Of a DNA stretch of 9,810 nt, positions 1 to 6,664 are shown piece by piece. The position numbers and the translations under genes are program-made. Each line of letters begins with the position of its first letter. The stretch's first letter is position 1. The notes below the pieces were generated by a model. It did no database searches. It was given only the letters and a program-made list of their open reading frames with translations, and had not been told where the DNA came from. Source of the stretch: Jatrophihabitans sp. (lineage in GTDB: Bacteria; Actinomycetota; Actinomycetes; Mycobacteriales; Jatrophihabitantaceae); assembly GCA_004299665.1 (NCBI GenBank), contig SCQZ01000096.1:1-9810 (forward strand). Reading direction: 5' to 3'.

Positions 1-96
1 CCCGGTGGGCGCGCTGGCCGCCACGTCGCAGAACCCGCACGCGTCCAGTCTGCCAGCGCGGGCCTCCGGGTAGCGTGGTCACCGGACCCGTCGGGT

Positions 97-102
97 GGGG
101 AG
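97..102 (+). promoter_or_regulatory. Ribosome binding site of the LacI-family gene
   Basis: GGGGAG is placed 5 nt before ATG 108. It decides between this start and the upstream in-frame GTG at 75, which has no comparable site. Confidence 0.6.
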
Positions 103-107
103 CACGA

Positions 108-1124
108 ATGGCAGCGAGCATCGAGGACGTCGCGCGACTCGCCGGCGTCTCGATCGCGACGGTGTCGCGTGCGCTGCGCGGGCTGCCGGACGTCGCGACC
201 GCCACCCGGGACCGCGTGCTGGACGCCGCGACGGAGTTGCACTACGTCGCCTCGCCCTTCGCCGCCCGCCTCGCCAGCGGTCGCACCGCCACGGTCGGCC
301 TGGTCGTGCCGTGGGTGAACCGCTGGTTCTTCGCCGAGGTGATCGACAAGGTGGAGACCGCGCTGCGGACCTCCGGCTACGACCTGCTCCTGTACAACCT
401 GGGCGACGCCCGGGGTCGCGGCCGCTTCTTCGAGCAACTGCCGATGCGCAAGCGGGTCGATGCGATGTTGATCGCCAGCCTGGTCATGGACGAGCAGGAG
501 TTCACCGCGCTCGGCGCGCTGCCCTACCCCGTCGGGCTGCTGGGCATGCGGCGGCCCGGCTTCCTGTCCACCTGCATCGACGACGTCGCGGGGGCGCGCA
601 CCGCCGTGGAACACCTGCTCGAGCGCGGTCACCGGCGTATCGGCCTGATCGGCGGCGACGCCGACGACCCGATGCGCTACACGCCGCCGCTGTCCCGGCA
701 CGACGGGTATCGCGACGCCCTCGCGGCCGCGGGCATCGAGGCCGATCCTCAGTTGGAGGCGGTGGGCTATTTCACCGTGGAGGGCGGCGCCGAGGCCGCG
801 GCACGGCTGCTGGCCCTGCCGCACCGCCCCAGCGCCATCTTCGCCGAGAGTGACGAGATGGCGTACGGCGCGCTGCGCAGCATCGCCCGCGCGGGGCTGC
901 GCGTCCCGGAGGACGTCGCGGTCATCGGGTTCGACGACCACGTCCTCGCCGAGTTGATGGACCTGTCGACGATCCGCCAACCGGTGGCCGCGCAGGCCCT
1001 GGACATCACCACCCGGTTGCTGGCCGCCGTCGCGGATCCCGACCTGGTCGACACCGAGGCGGTGACGATGCCCACGGAGCTGATCGTGCGCGCCACGACC
1101 GGCACGTTCCGGCCCGGGGGCTGA
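108..1124 (+). CDS. LacI-family transcriptional regulator
   Basis: This 338-aa protein is a LacI/GalR-family DNA-binding regulator, a dimeric repressor or activator usually controlled by a small sugar-like ligand. Residues 4-23 form the classic helix-turn-helix (DVARLAGVSIATVSRAL), and residues 49-60 the hinge helix (FAARLASGRT). From about 62 to the end runs the periplasmic-binding-protein-like sensor domain, with family signatures VPEDVAVIGFDD (267-277), STIRQP (287-292) and ELIVRATT (324-331). I chose ATG 108 because GGGGAG lies 5 nt upstream and the HTH then starts at the usual distance from the N-terminus; an in-frame GTG at 75 would add 11 non-conserved residues and has no good ribosome site. 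The stop is 4 nt before the exonuclease gene, so the two are probably co-transcribed. No sugar transporter or glycosidase is nearby, so the ligand and regulon cannot be named. The family call is secure; the function is not. Confidence 0.93.
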   Translation: MAASIEDVARLAGVSIATVSRALRGLPDVATATRDRVLDAATELHYVASPFAARLASGRTATVGLVVPWVNRWFFAEVIDKVETALRTSGYDLLLYNLGDARGRGRFFEQLPMRKRVDAMLIASLVMDEQEFTALGALPYPVGLLGMRRPGFLSTCIDDVAGARTAVEHLLERGHRRIGLIGGDADDPMRYTPPLSRHDGYRDALAAAGIEADPQLEAVGYFTVEGGAEAAARLLALPHRPSAIFAESDEMAYGALRSIARAGLRVPEDVAVIGFDDHVLAELMDLSTIRQPVAAQALDITTRLLAAVADPDLVDTEAVTMPTELIVRATTGTFRPGG

Positions 1125-1128
1125 CCGG

Positions 1129-2031
1129 ATGCTGATGCTGGTCGACGCGGCGAGCATGTACTTCCGCGCCTTCCACGCCCTGCCGGAGTCGATCACCGCA
1201 CCGGACGGACGCCCGGTCAACGCCGTGCGGGGGTTCCTCGACATGGCGGCGTCGCTCATCGACCGACGTGGGCCGACGCGGTGGGTCGCGTGCCTGGACC
1301 TGGACTGGCGCCCGGCGTTCCGCGTCGAACTGGTCCCGGGCTACAAGGCGCACCGCGTCGCCGCCGACGGCGGTGAGCAGGTTCCCGAGGCGCTGGTCCC
1401 GCAGGTCCCGTTGCTGTTGGCGGTGCTCGACGCGCTCGGGCTCGCGGCGGTCGGCGCCGCCGGATTCGAGGCGGACGACGTGATCGCCACCCTCGCCGCC
1501 CGGGACGGTGACGCCGTGGAGGTCGTCTCGGGTGACCGTGACCTGCTGGCACTGGCCACCGATCGGGTGCGGGTGCTCTACACCGGCAAGGGCATCGCCA
1601 AGCTCGAGGACATGGGGCCGCGGGAGGTGCAGGCCCGTTACGGCGTCCCCGCCGAGCACTACGCGGACTTCGCGATCCTGCGCGGCGACCCGTCCGACGG
1701 CCTGCCCGGCGTCGCGGGTGTCGGCGAGAAGACCGCCGCCGCGCTCGTCGCGCGGTTCGGTCCGGTGGAGCGCGTGCTGGCTGCCGCGATCGACGGCCGG
1801 GACGGCTTCCCGGCCGGCGCGGCCGCGAGGGTGCGGGCGGCCGCGGCCTACCTGGCCGTCGCGCCGGGCGCGGTCCGTGGCCGCACCGACGTGCCCGTGC
1901 CTGCGATCGACGACGCGATACCGGCCACCCCCGCCGACCCGCAGCGCGTGATCGACCTCGTGGACGAACTCGGGATCGAGGCGCCGGTCAACCGCATGCT
2001 CGCGGCCATGGCGTCGGTGGCGGGTCGATAG
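1129..2031 (+). CDS. Stand-alone 5'-3' exonuclease (FEN/PIN type, PolA N-terminal-like)
   Basis: This 300-aa protein matches the 5'-3' exonuclease domain of DNA polymerase I without a polymerase domain, the length typical of free-standing actinobacterial FEN-like nucleases (Rv2090-type). It would remove 5' flaps or RNA primers using two divalent metals. Visible metal-ligand and substrate motifs are LVDAAS with Asp6, the PGYKAHR segment at 70-76 of the helical arch, FEADDVIATLA at 113-123 (Glu114, Asp116, Asp117), SGDRDLLAL at 134-142 (Asp136, Asp138) and RGDPSDGLPGVAGVGEKTA at 185-203 (Asp187, Asp190), followed by the helix-3-turn-helix. All expected acidic residues are present, so the enzyme should be active. 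ATG 1129 has a G-rich stretch (1116-1120) 8 nt upstream. It follows the LacI-family gene by 4 nt and converges with the DUF4333 gene. An RNase H-type primer-removal role is possible, but processing in vivo is inferred. Confidence 0.94.
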   Translation: MLMLVDAASMYFRAFHALPESITAPDGRPVNAVRGFLDMAASLIDRRGPTRWVACLDLDWRPAFRVELVPGYKAHRVAADGGEQVPEALVPQVPLLLAVLDALGLAAVGAAGFEADDVIATLAARDGDAVEVVSGDRDLLALATDRVRVLYTGKGIAKLEDMGPREVQARYGVPAEHYADFAILRGDPSDGLPGVAGVGEKTAAALVARFGPVERVLAAAIDGRDGFPAGAAARVRAAAAYLAVAPGAVRGRTDVPVPAIDDAIPATPADPQRVIDLVDELGIEAPVNRMLAAMASVAGR

Positions 2032-2035
2032 CGGG

Positions 2036-2722
2036 TCAGCCGCTGCCGGGCCGCACGGTGTAGGACCCCTTACCGTCGGTCAGCGTGACGGTGAACCGGG
2101 CGTTGTCCACGTCGGTGCAGGTGAAGGTCTTTCCCTTGCTGATGTCGATGTCGCTGCCGCCGTTGCAGGACACGCCCCTCGCGCCGAACTGCTGCGCGAT
2201 GTAGTTCTGGACGGCGCTGTGGCTCAGCTTGGTGCTCTTGAGCCAGCCGGGCGTGAGGAAACCGGTGACCAGCACGACAGCGACGATCACGATCACCAGA
2301 CCGACGATCGACCACAGCGCGGTACGACCACCCCTGGCGGGCGCGGGTGCGGGGGCCGGCGCGTAGCCGGCGGCCGGATATCCGTCTGCGCCGGTCGCCG
2401 GGTACCCGGGCGCGGCGTAGGGCGGCTGCGCGGCATACGGCGACTGCGCGGCATACGGCGACTGCGCGGCGTACGGCTGCTGCGGAACGTAGGGCTGCTG
2501 CGGACCGTAGTTCGGAGCGGCGTACGGCTGCTGGGGACCGTAGCCCGGTGCGGCGTACGGCGGCTGCTCCGGCGCGGGCGGCGGTACCGGCGCGGGCGGC
2601 GGTACCGGGGGCCGGAGGTGGTGCTGCGGCGGGTTGTCCTGCTGCCGGCCGGGCCCGGTCCGCGGGTCGTCCGGCGCCGGGTGCGGTGCACCGCCGGCCC
2701 CGTGTTCGTCCTGTTCGGTCAT
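2036..2722 (-). CDS. Pro/Tyr-rich single-pass membrane protein with C-terminal DUF4333 domain
   Basis: This 228-aa protein has three parts. Residues 1-130 are a low-complexity, Pro/Gln/Tyr/Ala-rich cytoplasmic tail, with PPPAP repeats at 41-51 and repeated QQPYAAP, QQPYVP and QSPYAA units at about 53-107. Residues 134-156 form one hydrophobic membrane segment preceded by Arg-Gly-Gly-Arg. Residues 157-228 form a small extracytoplasmic domain with two cysteines, Cys186 and Cys202 (GKTFTCTD), in the pattern of DUF4333, probably disulfide-bonded. Such domains are common in actinobacterial envelope proteins; their function is unknown to me. The same place beside helY in M. tuberculosis (Rv2091c) is also annotated as a membrane protein. 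ATG 2722 is preceded by GGAGGG (2728-2733) at 5 nt. The gene starts 81 nt after the helicase stop, so it may be the last gene of the operon or have its own promoter; none is convincing. Confidence 0.88.
   Translation of the reverse strand: MTEQDEHGAGGAPHPAPDDPRTGPGRQQDNPPQHHLRPPVPPPAPVPPPAPEQPPYAAPGYGPQQPYAAPNYGPQQPYVPQQPYAAQSPYAAQSPYAAQPPYAAPGYPATGADGYPAAGYAPAPAPAPARGGRTALWSIVGLVIVIVAVVLVTGFLTPGWLKSTKLSHSAVQNYIAQQFGARGVSCNGGSDIDISKGKTFTCTDVDNARFTVTLTDGKGSYTVRPGSG
2413..2484. repeat. Four tandem 18-bp units encoding the PYAA repeats
   Basis: Two units are identical (2431-2448 and 2449-2466, reading cggcatacggcgactgcg on the + strand), and they are flanked by diverged copies at 2413-2430 and 2467-2484. 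The pattern continues less regularly to about 2570. All units are multiples of three, so each adds six residues (Gln-Ser-Pro-Tyr-Ala-Ala type) to the tail of the membrane protein without shifting the frame. Confidence 0.9.
2571..2606. repeat. Two exact 18-bp tandem copies encoding PVPPPA units
   Basis: The unit ggcgcgggcggcggtacc occurs twice head to tail (2571-2588, 2589-2606). It codes for the proline-rich stretch at residues 39-51 of the DUF4333 protein. It is separate from the 18-bp PYAA unit nearby. Confidence 0.88.
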
Positions 2723-2803
2723 CGCATCCCTCCATGCTGTGCCGGCAGCCCGTGCGCACCAACCTAGTGCCTGGCCGCGCGATCCGGCAGCGTCGCCGAA
2801 CCC

Positions 2804-5530
2804 TCACATCGTCATGCTCTGGGCGACCACGCCGCGGCGCACGGCGCTCACGGCCGCCCGTGCCGCCGCGGGCACCGCCGTGACGCTCGAGCCGGGAAGC
2901 GCACCCGCGACCGGAGCGGCGGCGATCTGCTCCAGCAGATCCAGGACCTGCTTGCACCAGCGGATGAAATCGCCCGCGGGCAGGCCGCCGACGGTCGCCG
3001 CCGTCGCCGCGAGCGCCTGCGCCAGGGACTCGCCGCGTGCCCAGCCGTACATCGCCGCGACGAAGCCGAGCTCGGGCGCCCTGGTCGGCGGCAGGCCGGC
3101 GGCGTCCTCCGCCTCGGTGAGCTCGCGCCACAGCCGGACCGTGTCGCCCAACGCCTCGCGCAGCGCGGCCGTCGGCATCCGCTGCACCGCCCGCTCCTCG
3201 CGGCGCGGCTCGTAGACCACCGCGGAGACCGCCGCGGCCAGTTCGGCGGCGTCGAGCCGGTCCCACGACCCCGTGCGCAGGCATTCGGTGACGAGCAGGT
3301 CGGATTCGGACCAGATCCGCGCGAGGAGCTGCCCGCTCACCGTCGCCCGGTCCGCGGCGAGGTAGCCGCGATCCTCGAGCAGCCCACAGATGCGCTCGAA
3401 GGTCCTGCCGAGGGAGCCGGTGCGGCTCTCGATGCGCCGGCGCAGGTCCTCGTTCTCGCGCTGCAGGCGGGTGGCCCGCTCGCCCCAGCGCGCATGGGCC
3501 TCGCGGTCCGGGCAGTCGTGGCACGGGTGGGCGCGCAGTTGCGCGCGCAGCGTCCGGACCTGCTCGTCCTCGCCGGCCGCTCCCCCGCGCCGGCGCTCAC
3601 GGCCGCCCGGCGCAATGTCCAGGCTGCGGATCCGGGAGGCGAGGTCGCGGCGTTCCTGGGGCGAGCGGTGGTTGACGACGCGCGGGAGCTTGACCCGCCC
3701 CAGCACCTGCGCCTCGCTCGGGAAGTCCACGATCGACAGCCGCCCCGCCCAGCGCGACTCGGTGACCACGAGCGGTCGCGGGTCATCGCGCGGGTGCAGG
3801 CCGGGATCGATGACGACCGCCAGCCCGCTGCGCCGCCCGGCCGGCACCCGGACGACGTCCCCGGGACGCAGCCGCTCCAACGACTGTACGACCGCGATGC
3901 GCCGGTCGCGGGACGCCTCCCGCGCCAGCAGCGACTCCCGCTCGGACAGCTGCCGCCGCAGCGCGGCGTACTCGGCGAAATCGCCCCGGTCACAGCGCAT
4001 CGCGTCGGTGAGCTCTCGCAGCGTGAGTTCGTTACGGCGGATCTGTGCGGCCTGGCCGGCCACGCTGCGGTCCACCTGGAACTGGGCGAAGGACGACTCG
4101 AGCAGCGCCCGCGCCGGTGCCCTGCCCAGCTGGCCCACCAGGTTGACCGCCATGTTGTAGGACGGCCGGAAACTCGACCGCAGCGGGTAGGTGCGGGTCG
4201 AGGCGAGTCCCGCGACGCGGCCCGGGTCGACGTCCGGGTGCCACAGGACGACGGCGTGGCCCTCGACGTCGATGCCCCGCCGCCCGGCGCGCCCGGTCAG
4301 CTGCGTGTACTCCCCCGGTGTCAGGTCGGCGTGGGTCTCGCCGTTGAACTTCGAGAGGCGCTCCAGCACGACGGTGCGCGCCGGCATGTTGATCCCCAGC
4401 GCGAGCGTCTCGGTCGCGAAGACCGCCCGGACCAACCCGCGCACGAACAGCTGTTCGACCGCCTCCTTGAAGGCCGGGAGCAGCCCGGCGTGGTGGGCCG
4501 CGACGCCGCGGCGCAGCGCGTCGCGCCACTCCCAGAACCCGAGCACCTCCATGTCCTCCGGCGGGATGTCGGCCGTCACGCGCTCGACCAGGGCGTCGAT
4601 CTCGGCGCGGTCCTGCTCGTCGGTCAGCCACATCCCGGCCAGGACGCACTGGCGCACCGCGGCATCACAGCCGGCGCGGCTGAAGATGAAGGTGATGGCC
4701 GGCAGCAGCCCCTCCCGGTCGAGCCGGTCCAGAACGTCCGGACGGTGCGGGGGCCGGTAGCGCGGGTAGCGGTGGCCGCCGCGGCGCGCGCCCGGGTCGA
4801 GCAGGCGTTCGCGGTCGTTCACGTACCGGCGCAGATCGGTGGCGACGGCCGTGCCCTCTGCGCCGTACAGGTCGAACAGCCGCGTGCCGACGAGCATGTG
4901 CTGCCACAGCGGCACCGGCCGCTGTTCGTGCACGATGACCGCCGTCTCACCCCGGACCGTCTCCAGCCAGGCCCCGAACTCCTCGGCGTTCGAGACGGTG
5001 GCCGACAGCGACACCAGACGCACCGACGCGGGCAGGTGGATGATCACCTCCTCCCACACCGCCCCGCGGAACCGATCACCGAGGTAGTGCACCTCGTCCA
5101 TGACGACGTAGCCCAGACCGGCCAGCGACGTGCTGCCGACGTACAGCATGTTGCGCAGCACCTCGGTCGTCATGACGACGACGGGCGCCTCGCCGTTGAC
5201 GGAGTTGTCACCGGTGAGCAGCCCGACGCGTTCGCTGCCGTACCGGGCGACCAGGTCGCTGTACTTCTGGTTGGACAGCGCCTTGATCGGCGTCGTGTAG
5301 AAGCACTTCTGCCCGGCGGCGAGGGCGAGGTGGACGGCGAACTCACCCACGACGGTCTTGCCGGCGCCGGTCGGCGCGCACAGCAGCACCCCGTAACCGT
5401 CCTCGAGCGACTCGCAGGCCCGCGCCTGGAAGTCGTCGAGCCCGAACGGGTACAGGCCGCGAAATCCTGCCAGCGCGGGGTACCTGCGGCGGTGCCGGGC
5501 CGCGGCGTACCGCTCGCTCGGCGAGGTCAC
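2804..5530 (-). CDS. helY: HelY-type Ski2-like DEVH-box helicase
   Basis: This 908-aa protein is a superfamily 2 ATP-dependent helicase of the Ski2/Mtr4 group, close in length to mycobacterial HelY. Motifs appear in order: FQ at 34-35, Walker A APTGAGKT (52-59), TTPIKALSNQ (79-88), TGDNSVN (106-112), TTEVLRNM (121-128), DEVH (145-148), SAT (176-178), FIFSR (281-285), HHAGLLP (346-352), ATETLALGINMP (372-383) and QLTGRAGRRG (410-419). Residues about 550-620 resemble the inserted beta-rich arch (GDVVRVPAGRRSGLAVV). A Cys/His cluster (HPCHDCPDREAH, 668-679) follows, then a Leu/Arg helical stretch, and the C-terminal DSHCT-like domain at about 735-905. Because all catalytic motifs are intact it should unwind RNA or DNA with ATP; the substrate is not proven. 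The start is GTG 5530, 23 nt after the tatC stop, with a G-rich but imperfect ribosome site. It is probably co-transcribed with tatC. Confidence 0.95.
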   Translation of the reverse strand: MTSPSERYAAARHRRRYPALAGFRGLYPFGLDDFQARACESLEDGYGVLLCAPTGAGKTVVGEFAVHLALAAGQKCFYTTPIKALSNQKYSDLVARYGSERVGLLTGDNSVNGEAPVVVMTTEVLRNMLYVGSTSLAGLGYVVMDEVHYLGDRFRGAVWEEVIIHLPASVRLVSLSATVSNAEEFGAWLETVRGETAVIVHEQRPVPLWQHMLVGTRLFDLYGAEGTAVATDLRRYVNDRERLLDPGARRGGHRYPRYRPPHRPDVLDRLDREGLLPAITFIFSRAGCDAAVRQCVLAGMWLTDEQDRAEIDALVERVTADIPPEDMEVLGFWEWRDALRRGVAAHHAGLLPAFKEAVEQLFVRGLVRAVFATETLALGINMPARTVVLERLSKFNGETHADLTPGEYTQLTGRAGRRGIDVEGHAVVLWHPDVDPGRVAGLASTRTYPLRSSFRPSYNMAVNLVGQLGRAPARALLESSFAQFQVDRSVAGQAAQIRRNELTLRELTDAMRCDRGDFAEYAALRRQLSERESLLAREASRDRRIAVVQSLERLRPGDVVRVPAGRRSGLAVVIDPGLHPRDDPRPLVVTESRWAGRLSIVDFPSEAQVLGRVKLPRVVNHRSPQERRDLASRIRSLDIAPGGRERRRGGAAGEDEQVRTLRAQLRAHPCHDCPDREAHARWGERATRLQRENEDLRRRIESRTGSLGRTFERICGLLEDRGYLAADRATVSGQLLARIWSESDLLVTECLRTGSWDRLDAAELAAAVSAVVYEPRREERAVQRMPTAALREALGDTVRLWRELTEAEDAAGLPPTRAPELGFVAAMYGWARGESLAQALAATAATVGGLPAGDFIRWCKQVLDLLEQIAAAPVAGALPGSSVTAVPAAARAAVSAVRRGVVAQSMTM

Positions 5531-5534
5531 ACCC

Positions 5535-5547
5535 CCACCCTAGGTGG
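5535..5547 (-). promoter_or_regulatory. Small inverted repeat overlapping the helicase ribosome-binding region
   Basis: CCACC and GGTGG (5-bp stem, 3-nt loop) occupy most of the 23-nt gap between tatC and the helicase. On the transcript the G-rich arm is the only plausible ribosome-binding stretch before GTG 5530. A fold could therefore modulate translation, but the stem is short and could be chance in such GC-rich DNA. Confidence 0.25.
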
Positions 5548-5553
5548 CAGGCC

Positions 5554-6441
5554 TCAGGTGACCCCGGCCCAGGGCTCGTCCGGCTCGGCGAACGGACTCA
5601 GCTCCGAGGGCACGTCGTCCTCGGGGTGGGGCAGGGCGCGCTCCGCGGCCTGGCGCCGGGCCTTGCGCCGGTCGTGGACCGTCGCGAACAGCACGGCCGC
5701 CTCGAACAGCGCGACCATCGGCAGGGCCATCGCGCACATCGTGAACGGGTCCGTGCTCGGGGTGGCCACCGCCGCGAACACGAAGATCAGGAAGATGGCG
5801 AGCCGCTGCGACTTGCGTAGGATTCGCGCCGACAGCACGCCGGCCAGGTTCGCCATCACGACCAGCAGCGGCAGTTCGAAGGCGGCGCCGAACATGAGCA
5901 GCATCAACGTGACGAACGACAGGTACGAGTCGACGGTCAGCAGCGCCTGCACCCCGGTGCCGGCCTGACCCAGCAGCACGTTCAGGCCCTTGCTCAGCAC
6001 GAGGTAGGCCAGCGTCATGCCGCCCGCGAACAAGATCGTGGACACCGCGACGAACCACAGGGTGTACTTGCGCTCGTTGCGCCGCAGGCCCGGCGTGATG
6101 AAGGCCCAGATCTGGTACAGCCACAGCGGGCCGGTGACCACCGCACCGGCGATGACGGCCACCTTGAGGCGGGTGGTGAACCCGGCGAGCACGCCGTTGT
6201 AGATCAGGGCGCACTTCTGGCCGGTCCCCGTGAACCTGTGCTGCGCCGGTACCGAGCAGTACGGTTCCTCCAGGAAGTGGATGACCGGGTCGTAGAAGAT
6301 CCAGCCCAACACGGCCCCGGCGACCACGATCAGCAAGATGGTGATCAGGCGGCGGCGCAGTTCCCGCAGGTGATCCATCACCGACATGCGGGCGTCGGGG
6401 TTGCTGCGGCGGCGGCGCAGCCGGCGGGGCACGCGCTTCAC
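5554..6441 (-). CDS. tatC: Twin-arginine translocase subunit TatC
   Basis: This 295-aa polytopic membrane protein is the core receptor of the Tat system, which exports folded proteins bearing twin-arginine signal peptides. Family hallmarks are MDHLRELRRRL (22-32) at the cytoplasmic N-terminus, the LYQIWAFITPGLRRNER segment (108-124) with the conserved Phe114, Pro117 and Glu123, FGAAFELPLL in the middle, and ATPSTDPF near the fifth-sixth membrane segments. Six hydrophobic segments can be traced, followed by a charged cytoplasmic tail. I chose GTG 6441, which gives a basic N-terminus ending in NPDARMSVMDHL, as in mycobacterial TatC; it lies 4 nt after the stop of the 67-aa gene and has no strong ribosome site of its own, suggesting translational coupling. 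Upstream extension to 6513 would overlap that gene. Cys62 and Cys77 lie in the first outer loop. tatA is not next to it, unlike in mycobacteria. Confidence 0.95.
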   Translation of the reverse strand: MKRVPRRLRRRRSNPDARMSVMDHLRELRRRLITILLIVVAGAVLGWIFYDPVIHFLEEPYCSVPAQHRFTGTGQKCALIYNGVLAGFTTRLKVAVIAGAVVTGPLWLYQIWAFITPGLRRNERKYTLWFVAVSTILFAGGMTLAYLVLSKGLNVLLGQAGTGVQALLTVDSYLSFVTLMLLMFGAAFELPLLVVMANLAGVLSARILRKSQRLAIFLIFVFAAVATPSTDPFTMCAMALPMVALFEAAVLFATVHDRRKARRQAAERALPHPEDDVPSELSPFAEPDEPWAGVT

Positions 6442-6445
6442 GGCA

Positions 6446-6649
6446 CTACTCTGCCCGGGGCTGCGCCAGCCGCTGCTGCGCGGCGGCGGCCTGCGTCCGC
6501 AGGTCCTGCGCACGCGCGGACAGGGCCTGCAGCCGCTGCAGGTCGCCCGTCAGCCGCATGGCCTTCCACCGGACCTCGTAGCAGCAGAACGCGAGGATCA
6601 CTGCCGCCACGACGACGACGGCGATCCACAGCCACGCGACCCAGGACAC
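6446..6649 (-). CDS. 67-aa single-pass membrane protein with coiled coil, in the tatA position
   Basis: I do not recognise this family. The 67-aa product has a hydrophobic N-terminal segment (residues 3-24, with three Trp in the first eight residues and rich in Val/Ala), then a basic patch (RWKAMR, 27-32), then an Ala/Gln/Leu-rich helix (33-61). In that helix Leu33, Leu37, Leu40, Ala47, Ala54 and Leu61 fall in a heptad-like pattern. It begins with GTG 6649 preceded by GGAGG at 4 nt, the best ribosome site in this part of the operon, and its stop is 4 nt before tatC, so it is very likely translated and coupled to tatC. It occupies the place where actinobacteria such as M. tuberculosis carry tatA. 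It is not a normal TatA: the Phe-Gly hinge is replaced by Phe-Cys-Cys-Tyr and the membrane segment is longer. It could be a Tat accessory factor, a highly divergent TatA/B, or unrelated. Confidence 0.8.
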   Translation of the reverse strand: MSWVAWLWIAVVVVAAVILAFCCYEVRWKAMRLTGDLQRLQALSARAQDLRTQAAAAQQRLAQPRAE

Positions 6650-6653
6650 CTAA

Positions 6654-6658
6654 CCTCC
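6654..6658 (-). promoter_or_regulatory. Ribosome binding site of the 67-aa membrane protein gene
   Basis: A perfect GGAGG lies 4 nt before the GTG start at 6649. It is the main evidence that this small gene is real. Confidence 0.65.
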
Positions 6659-6664
6659 ACGCTC

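Noticed and set aside
1..73. Frame 2 open to a TAG at 71-73, possibly the end of an upstream gene; also a 9-bp inverted repeat (10-18 and 52-60)
   Set aside because: Only about 23 codons with no recognisable sequence are visible, and the stem has a 33-nt loop; neither can be told from chance in this composition.
2413..2606. Short regular repeats that might suggest a CRISPR array
   Set aside because: The copies are directly adjacent without unique spacers and lie in frame inside a protein-coding gene.
2723..2803. Possible promoter (TAGGTT as a -10 box) in the helicase-DUF4333 gap
   Set aside because: No acceptable -35 element stands at 16-18 nt, so it cannot be supported from sequence alone.
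2070..3524. A 484-codon - strand frame spanning the DUF4333 gene and the end of the helicase
   Set aside because: It is Arg/Ala/Gly-rich out-of-frame sequence overlapping two well-supported genes and their ribosome site.
3494..5968. A very long open frame on the + strand (824 codons) antisense to the helicase and tatC
   Set aside because: It is the mirror of strong third-position GC in the real genes; its translation is Arg/Gly/His/Asp-rich low-complexity sequence with no family motif, and it runs across two genes and their gap.
6446..6649. Calling the 67-aa gene tatA from its position
   Set aside because: The position fits, but the Phe-Gly hinge is missing, the hydrophobic segment is longer than that of TatA, and the cytoplasmic helix is a heptad-like Ala/Gln/Leu helix without the usual TatA amphipathic pattern.
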